The notes beneath the pieces are model-generated. The model did not search any database. It saw only the letters and a list, made by a program, of their open reading frames with translations, and had not been told where the DNA came from. DNA of 10,728 nucleotides from an uncultured Bacilli bacterium. Its GTDB lineage: Bacteria; Bacillota_I; Bacilli_A; RF39; UBA660. Shown in pieces: positions 6,895 to 10,728 of the stretch. The stretch spans positions 1 to 10,728 of the forward strand of contig CALVQZ010000132.1 in NCBI GenBank assembly GCA_944358275.1. The letters run 5' to 3'. Position 1 is the stretch's first letter, and the number at the start of each line of letters is the position of its first letter. Made by a program: the position numbers and the translations under genes.

Positions 6895-7333
6895 TAAATA
6901 TCTCCTTATATTTATCAATAATATCATCTTCAATACTTAATATTTCATCATTAGATAAATTATCAAATTTATCTACACTTTCTAAATAATATATAAACTC
7001 AAAATCATTTATATATTTTTCTCTTATATATATACTATTCCCTAAATTATTATAAATTTCCTTTATTTTTTTTGCATTTTCTAAAGAAAGACTAACACCT
7101 ATATAAACCTTATAAAAACCATTATCTTCTTCTAATATATAATTATCAATAGTAATCTTATCTACTTTCTCTTTACTATTATAACTACCATATAAAAGCA
7201 TATACACTTTTTCACTTTGAGTAGATGTTGCAATTATCCTTTCAGTTGCAGTTTTATAAGATGTAAAAATATAATTACCAAATAATAAACTTATTATAGT
7301 AGAAAAAAGACATGTAAGTAGTAATTTTTTCAT
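6887..7333 (-). CDS. SPOR-like membrane protein, candidate SpoIIB counterpart, 148 aa
   Basis: An N-terminal membrane segment (about residues 4-24) is followed by an extracytoplasmic domain. Residues 43-108 fit the SPOR fold: VYMLLYGSYNSKEKVDK, then FYKVYIGVSLSLENAKKI, then NSIYIREKY, with the usual alternation of an opening strand, a Y-V-G strand and a helix. SPOR domains bind denuded peptidoglycan at division septa. In B. subtilis the gene at this place is spoIIB, a single-pass SPOR protein that helps septal wall thinning during engulfment. A helical tail of about 40 acidic residues follows the SPOR region. GGTGA lies just before the ATG. The protein is much shorter than B. subtilis SpoIIB, so orthology rests on topology, domain and synteny. 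It could instead be a divisome protein. Confidence 0.7.
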   Translation of the reverse strand: MKKLLLTCLFSTIISLLFGNYIFTSYKTATERIIATSTQSEKVYMLLYGSYNSKEKVDKITIDNYILEEDNGFYKVYIGVSLSLENAKKIKEIYNNLGNSIYIREKYINDFEFIYYLESVDKFDNLSNDEILSIEDDIIDKYKEIFNE

Positions 7334-7388
7334 AATATCACCAATTACATAATAAATATTAAAGTATGAATAATTTGTTGAAAAATAT

Positions 7389-7796
7389 CTAATATGTAAA
7401 ATTGATTTTAGTATTTAATTTATCTAATACATAATTTGAAGTATTTATCTTAATTTCTTTTATACAAATATTAGTTGTATATTTAGAATCTTCTATCATA
7501 AGATTTATATAATCATTTTTAAATTTACTATGTACATACTCTAAATCATTTGAATAAAACAAAAACTCACTATCAATATTGTTATATGGAACTATTTGTA
7601 ATATTTTAAAATCATAATCATTTAAAAACTCTAGTTTATAAATAAAATTATTAGTATTTAAATCACAATCTTTAAATTTTATATAATAATTATCATATAC
7701 TTCTTCTTTTTGATATGAAAATACCATTACATCTTCATTTTTATTATAACTAAATATAAGTAAGATTATTATAAATAAGAATGCTAATTTTTTCAT
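7389..7796 (-). CDS. Unknown exported or membrane-anchored protein, 135 aa
   Basis: I do not recognise this protein. The start is the ATG 7794-7796 (MKKLAFLFII), with GGTGG four bases upstream; the in-frame codons before it run back through the upstream terminator. A basic N-terminus and a hydrophobic stretch to about residue 17 form a signal peptide or anchor without a lipoprotein Cys. The remaining 115 residues are rich in Asn, Asp, Tyr and Ile, contain two Cys (in KDCDL and NICIKE), and look beta-rich. A 55-base gap separates it from the SPOR gene, with no terminator in it, so it probably heads the operon. The upstream gap contains a minus-strand TATAGT box without a clear -35 and a small palindrome ACCAT-TATT-ATGGT at 7803-7816. 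Context suggests an envelope or sporulation role, but nothing in the sequence proves it. Confidence 0.75.
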   Translation of the reverse strand: MKKLAFLFIIILLIFSYNKNEDVMVFSYQKEEVYDNYYIKFKDCDLNTNNFIYKLEFLNDYDFKILQIVPYNNIDSEFLFYSNDLEYVHSKFKNDYINLMIEDSKYTTNICIKEIKINTSNYVLDKLNTKINFTY

Positions 7797-7839
7797 AAAA
7801 CCACCATTATTATGGTTTACTATATTTTTAATAATATAC

Positions 7840-7866
7840 AAAAAAAGACATATTTCTACATATGTC
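7840..7866 (-). terminator. Rho-independent terminator after the DUF362 gene
   Basis: On the minus strand GACATAT (7860-7866), a 6-base loop and ATATGTC (7847-7853) form a 7-bp perfect stem followed by seven T (7840-7846). The stem begins inside the TGA stop codon. It separates the kinase-DUF362 unit from the operon beginning at 7796. Confidence 0.85.
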
Positions 7867-8743
7867 AATCAATGTTTATAAGCTCATATCCTTTATTTTC
7901 AAATAATTTATAAGCTGCATCTATCGTATGAGTTCCACATCTTGATTCGATTCTTTCTATAAGGTGCTCTTTTCCTGGGTCAGTTGAATTATATACTAAA
8001 TCTATGCATGCTTTATCTAATGCAACCGGATCTAATGATGATAATATTCCAATATCTTTCATACATGGATCTTCTGCATTCTTGCAACAGTCACAATCAA
8101 CAGACATATTGCACATTATATTTATAAATGCAATATTCCCTTTAAAATAATCAAAAACAGAATATGCAGCATCCGCCATAGCTTCTAAAAATAACTCTTG
8201 TTTTGGAAGATTACTCCATAAAACACTTACATCATCAGTTTTTCCTGCTGAATGAATCCAAGCTTTACCTTTTGTTGATGCACATCCTATAGATAATTGC
8301 TTTAAAGCACCACCATATCCTCCCATCGGATGCCCTTTAAAATGTGATATAACGAGCATAGAATCATAATTTTGAATATTTTTCCCAAGATAATTTTTCT
8401 TAATTACATTACCTTTATCAATTGGAATAATTAAATCACCATCTTCATCCATTATATCGACAGCAAAATATTTACTCCACCCGTGTTTTTCCATCAATAC
8501 TTTATGTCTATCAGTTGTATTTCGCATACCTTCATATGCTGTATTACATTCAACAATAGTACCATCTACATAATCAACAATGAGTTTCATAAACTCTGGT
8601 CTAAGATAATTCTGATTGCCATCTTCTCCAGAATGAACCTTTACAGCAACCTTTCCTTTTAATTCTTTATTTAAAACTTTATACATATTTACTACACTTT
8701 CTTTTGTAATAACTTTTGTAAAATATACTTTTGACTTTTCCAT
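7865..8743 (-). CDS. DUF362 domain-containing protein without ferredoxin insert, 292 aa
   Basis: The protein matches the DUF362 family found widely in anaerobic bacteria. Recognisable parts are the opening KVAVKVHSGEDGNQNYLRPEF (31-51), IVECNTAYEG (63-72), SHFKGHPMGGYGGALKQLSIGCAS (133-156) and DIGILSSLDPVALDKACIDL (230-249). Five Cys cluster as C211-x5-C217-x-C219-C220-x6-C227 just before the last motif. Longer relatives carry a 4Fe-4S ferredoxin module in this part, but here the spacing is not the C-x2-C-x2-C-x3-C pattern. The cluster could still bind a metal or an Fe-S centre. The biochemical role of the family is not settled; a redox or cofactor-related task is usually supposed. The ATG follows GGGAGG with a short spacer. 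It lies 45 bases after the histidine kinase without a terminator between, so co-transcription is likely. Confidence 0.9.
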   Translation of the reverse strand: MEKSKVYFTKVITKESVVNMYKVLNKELKGKVAVKVHSGEDGNQNYLRPEFMKLIVDYVDGTIVECNTAYEGMRNTTDRHKVLMEKHGWSKYFAVDIMDEDGDLIIPIDKGNVIKKNYLGKNIQNYDSMLVISHFKGHPMGGYGGALKQLSIGCASTKGKAWIHSAGKTDDVSVLWSNLPKQELFLEAMADAAYSVFDYFKGNIAFINIMCNMSVDCDCCKNAEDPCMKDIGILSSLDPVALDKACIDLVYNSTDPGKEHLIERIESRCGTHTIDAAYKLFENKGYELINID

Positions 8744-8788
8744 ATATCCTCCCAGTTTATTATTTACATTAAATATTGAAATATTCTT

Positions 8789-10612
8789 TTACATAAAAAT
8801 TTTATCTAACTTTTCTTTTATCTGATTTCTAGAAAAAGGTTTTGCAATATAATCAGTAAAACCCTTACTTATATATTTTTCTTTTGCCCCACTTACTGCA
8901 TCTGCAGTAAGTGCAATAACAGGTGTATTAAAATTTACATCTTCTTTTAATTTTTCAAGTACTGCTTCTCCACTCATATTAGGCATCATTATATCCATAA
9001 GAATTAAATCGTATTTTTCGCCTCTACTAATTTTATTTAAACACTCTTCACCCGAACTACATTCATCTAATTCAAACAAAAAATCTGATAATGCCTTTTT
9101 TGCAACTTTTATATTCAAATTATTATCATCAACTATCAAAATCTTTTTCTTAACAGAATTAACTATATTTTCTCTATTTAACGAGGATAAATCTAATACC
9201 TCTGTTTTATCCTCATAATCTTTAGACATTTTGCTTATTTTTTGAGGTAATCGTATCATAAATATTGAACCAACACCAAACTGACTTTGTACATTTATTT
9301 TTCCACCCATCATCTCTACAAGTGATTTAGTAATTGCAAGTCCAAGTCCTGTTCCTTCAGTTGTAGTATTTCTTTCAACATCTAATCTTTCAAATTTTCT
9401 AAATAATTTTTCAATATTTTCTTTTTTTATACCTCTACCTGTATCTTGTACACTTATTATTAAATTGCAAATATCATTTTCATTTATACATTTTATACTT
9501 AAAATTATACTTCCCTTTTCAGTATATTTAATCGCATTAGAAAGTAAATTATTTACTACTTGTTTTATATGTACTTTATCACCTAATAATTCATATGGAA
9601 TATCTTCTGCAATTTCTAACTTAAATTGTATATTTTTTTCACCAATTCTAGTTGTAGTAACTTTACACAAAGAAGTAATTTCTTCTTTTAAATTATATGG
9701 ATATTCAACTATTTCTAATTTTTCAGCTTCAATTTTATTTATATCAAGTATATTACCTACTATCTCAAGAAGAGTCTGACTAGCATTTTGTATATCGATA
9801 ACATCTTCTACTATTTCAGGAGATACAATATCTTTTTTTGCTGCTATATCTTCTGATAATCCCACAATTGCATTTAAAGGAGTTCTAATTTCATGACTCA
9901 TACTTGAAATAAAATCACTTTTTGCTCTATTAGCTTTTTCTGCTTGATCTTTTGCAAGCCTTAATTGCTGTACCATTTTTGTATCTGGATTTTCAATTGT
10001 GTTATACATAATTAGTAATGCTATAGTTGCTAAAAACTCAAGACAAATGAATTCAGGTACTAAACCTCTAATTATTACTACTACCACAATAAATATGAGT
10101 AGTAATATTATAGGTATAATTTTTTCTTTTAACAAATCTCTTTTCTTAATTGATAGAATCAAAGTCATTAGCAATACTATTCCACTACACACTGTTGTTA
10201 TATTTACAGACATTCCTGTAGATACCATATAAGTTAAATCGTTAGTTAGTTCTAAAGTAACAGGCGTTAAAAAGATTGCTAAGAATATAATTATATTTAT
10301 AATCCAATAAGCATTATCTATTTTTTTAGAATTCAAATTGCAAATATATATAACATACATAAATAAATTTGTAAAATAATTAAAAATAGCAAAACATTCG
10401 ATCTTATTTGTTAGTTTAATTACATTTTGATTATAATCTATATAAATAAAATAAATTGCAGCAATACAAAAAATAGTCATTATAAAAGAATCAATTAGCA
10501 TAGAAAAATAATACTTATTTTCATTTTTAATATTAGTTACCTTCCATTTATATATTACAATCAAAATAATATTTGTCACTAATCCACATAATGGAATATA
10601 TAGATTATACAT
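8789..10612 (-). CDS. Hybrid sensor histidine kinase with 7 membrane segments
   Basis: The start is the ATG 10610-10612 (MYNLYIPL), four bases after AGGAGGTG; the frame upstream has no such support and crosses an inverted repeat. The 607-aa chain begins with seven hydrophobic segments (about 5-23, 35-58, 71-91, 102-120, 127-156, 163-182 and 186-205) and no large outside domain. A short coiled-coil linker (QLRLAKDQAEKANRAKSDF) leads to HisKA with SMSHEIRTPLNAI, phosphoacceptor H240. The HATPase has the N box (N359 in LLSNAIKYT), DTGRG from D390, the F box near 404 and GTGLGL (420-425). A receiver domain from about 490 has D495/D496, phosphoacceptor D540 (LMDIMMPN), T569 and K591. No Hpt or output domain is attached, so phosphotransfer must use a partner elsewhere. 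The signal is unknown; the membrane block suggests sensing in or near the membrane. The next gene downstream, DUF362, is the likely operon partner. Confidence 0.95.
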   Translation of the reverse strand: MYNLYIPLCGLVTNIILIVIYKWKVTNIKNENKYYFSMLIDSFIMTIFCIAAIYFIYIDYNQNVIKLTNKIECFAIFNYFTNLFMYVIYICNLNSKKIDNAYWIINIIIFLAIFLTPVTLELTNDLTYMVSTGMSVNITTVCSGIVLLMTLILSIKKRDLLKEKIIPIILLLIFIVVVVIIRGLVPEFICLEFLATIALLIMYNTIENPDTKMVQQLRLAKDQAEKANRAKSDFISSMSHEIRTPLNAIVGLSEDIAAKKDIVSPEIVEDVIDIQNASQTLLEIVGNILDINKIEAEKLEIVEYPYNLKEEITSLCKVTTTRIGEKNIQFKLEIAEDIPYELLGDKVHIKQVVNNLLSNAIKYTEKGSIILSIKCINENDICNLIISVQDTGRGIKKENIEKLFRKFERLDVERNTTTEGTGLGLAITKSLVEMMGGKINVQSQFGVGSIFMIRLPQKISKMSKDYEDKTEVLDLSSLNRENIVNSVKKKILIVDDNNLNIKVAKKALSDFLFELDECSSGEECLNKISRGEKYDLILMDIMMPNMSGEAVLEKLKEDVNFNTPVIALTADAVSGAKEKYISKGFTDYIAKPFSRNQIKEKLDKIFM

Positions 10613-10634
10613 AAAGCACCTCCTATTATCTAAT

Positions 10635-10664
10635 TGGTAGTGTGCAATGTTTTTCACACTACCA
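10635..10664. promoter_or_regulatory. 10-bp perfect inverted repeat in the histidine kinase leader
   Basis: TGGTAGTGTG (10635-10644) and CACACTACCA (10655-10664) are perfect inverted repeats with a 10-base T-rich loop. They lie between a TATAAT box and the kinase ribosome binding site. On the minus strand no T run follows, so it is not a terminator for that direction. It could be an operator for a dimeric regulator or a leader hairpin that affects translation. It is G+C-richer than its surroundings. Confidence 0.6.
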
Positions 10665-10679
10665 CTTGTTTTTTCCTTT

Positions 10680-10685
10680 ATTATA
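10680..10685 (-). promoter_or_regulatory. Candidate -10 box for the histidine kinase transcript
   Basis: TATAAT on the minus strand, about 70 bases before the kinase ATG and 16 bases before the inverted repeat. No TTGACA-like -35 box stands at 16-18 bases upstream; that region is purine-rich (AGAGGGGGAAAG). Either an activator-dependent promoter or a chance match in A+T-rich DNA. Confidence 0.3.
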
Positions 10686-10728
10686 AGACTTTTTCTATAT
10701 TTTTCTTTCCCCCTCTTTTTTATGAGAT

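Noticed and set aside
8055..8110. 4Fe-4S ferredoxin domain in the DUF362 protein
   Set aside because: The Cys spacing does not match C-x2-C-x2-C-x3-C.
8744..8788. Terminator between the kinase and DUF362 genes
   Set aside because: The repeated AATATT there is a short direct repeat of a self-palindromic word; no stem with a T run can be formed.
9465..9779. 104-codon open frame on the plus strand
   Set aside because: It is antisense to the HisKA/HATPase region of the kinase, where the minus-strand coding is certain.
9999..10232. 77-codon open frame on the plus strand
   Set aside because: It is antisense to the membrane part of the kinase and has no start signal.
10635..10664. Terminator of a gene upstream of the kinase
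   Set aside because: No T run follows the stem on the minus strand; on the plus strand the T run begins five bases after the stem and no plus-strand gene leads into it.

Overview
The window is very A+T-rich (clearly below 30% G+C by eye) and every convincing gene lies on the minus strand, so it is best read from right to left. Translation looks standard: TGG encodes Trp, TGA is used as a stop (mreC, mreD and the DUF362 gene), and most genes have AGGAGG- or GGTG-type ribosome binding sites. The gene content and order point to a low-G+C member of the Bacillota (Firmicutes) of Bacilli or Erysipelotrichia type, probably an uncultured host-associated lineage. The species cannot be named from this sequence.

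Right part (10728 to 7840): a leader with a TATAAT box and a 10-bp perfect inverted repeat precedes a 607-aa hybrid sensor histidine kinase (7 membrane segments, HisKA, HATPase, receiver domain). It is followed by a 292-aa DUF362-family protein. A clear Rho-independent terminator overlaps the stop codon of the second gene, so the two look like a two-gene transcription unit.

Middle part (7796 to 3763): seven tightly packed genes form what looks like one operon: a 135-aa unknown exported or anchored protein, a SPOR-domain membrane protein in the SpoIIB position, radC, mreC, mreD, spoIVFA and spoIVFB. This is a reduced version of the Bacillus subtilis block spoIIB-maf-radC-mreB-mreC-mreD-minC-minD-spoIVFA-spoIVFB; maf, mreB, minC and minD are absent here. 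It joins the elongation machinery (MreC/MreD) to the sporulation pro-sigma-K processing pair (SpoIVFA/SpoIVFB), which suggests the organism sporulates or descends from a spore former. The spoIVFB reading frame extends about 100 bases upstream of its first ATG and overlaps the end of spoIVFA. That extension contains no ATG, GTG or TTG, so initiation there must be unusual.

Left part (3748 to 1): a 103-aa unrecognised protein has its own promoter with perfect consensus -35 and -10 boxes. Then come a cation diffusion facilitator transporter (372 aa), a 532-aa membrane-anchored protein of unknown function closed by a 12-bp stem terminator, and the 5' part of a type IV prepilin-like gene that runs off the window edge. 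There is no gene-free stretch longer than about 120 bases, and I saw no tRNA, rRNA, CRISPR array, insertion sequence or prophage.
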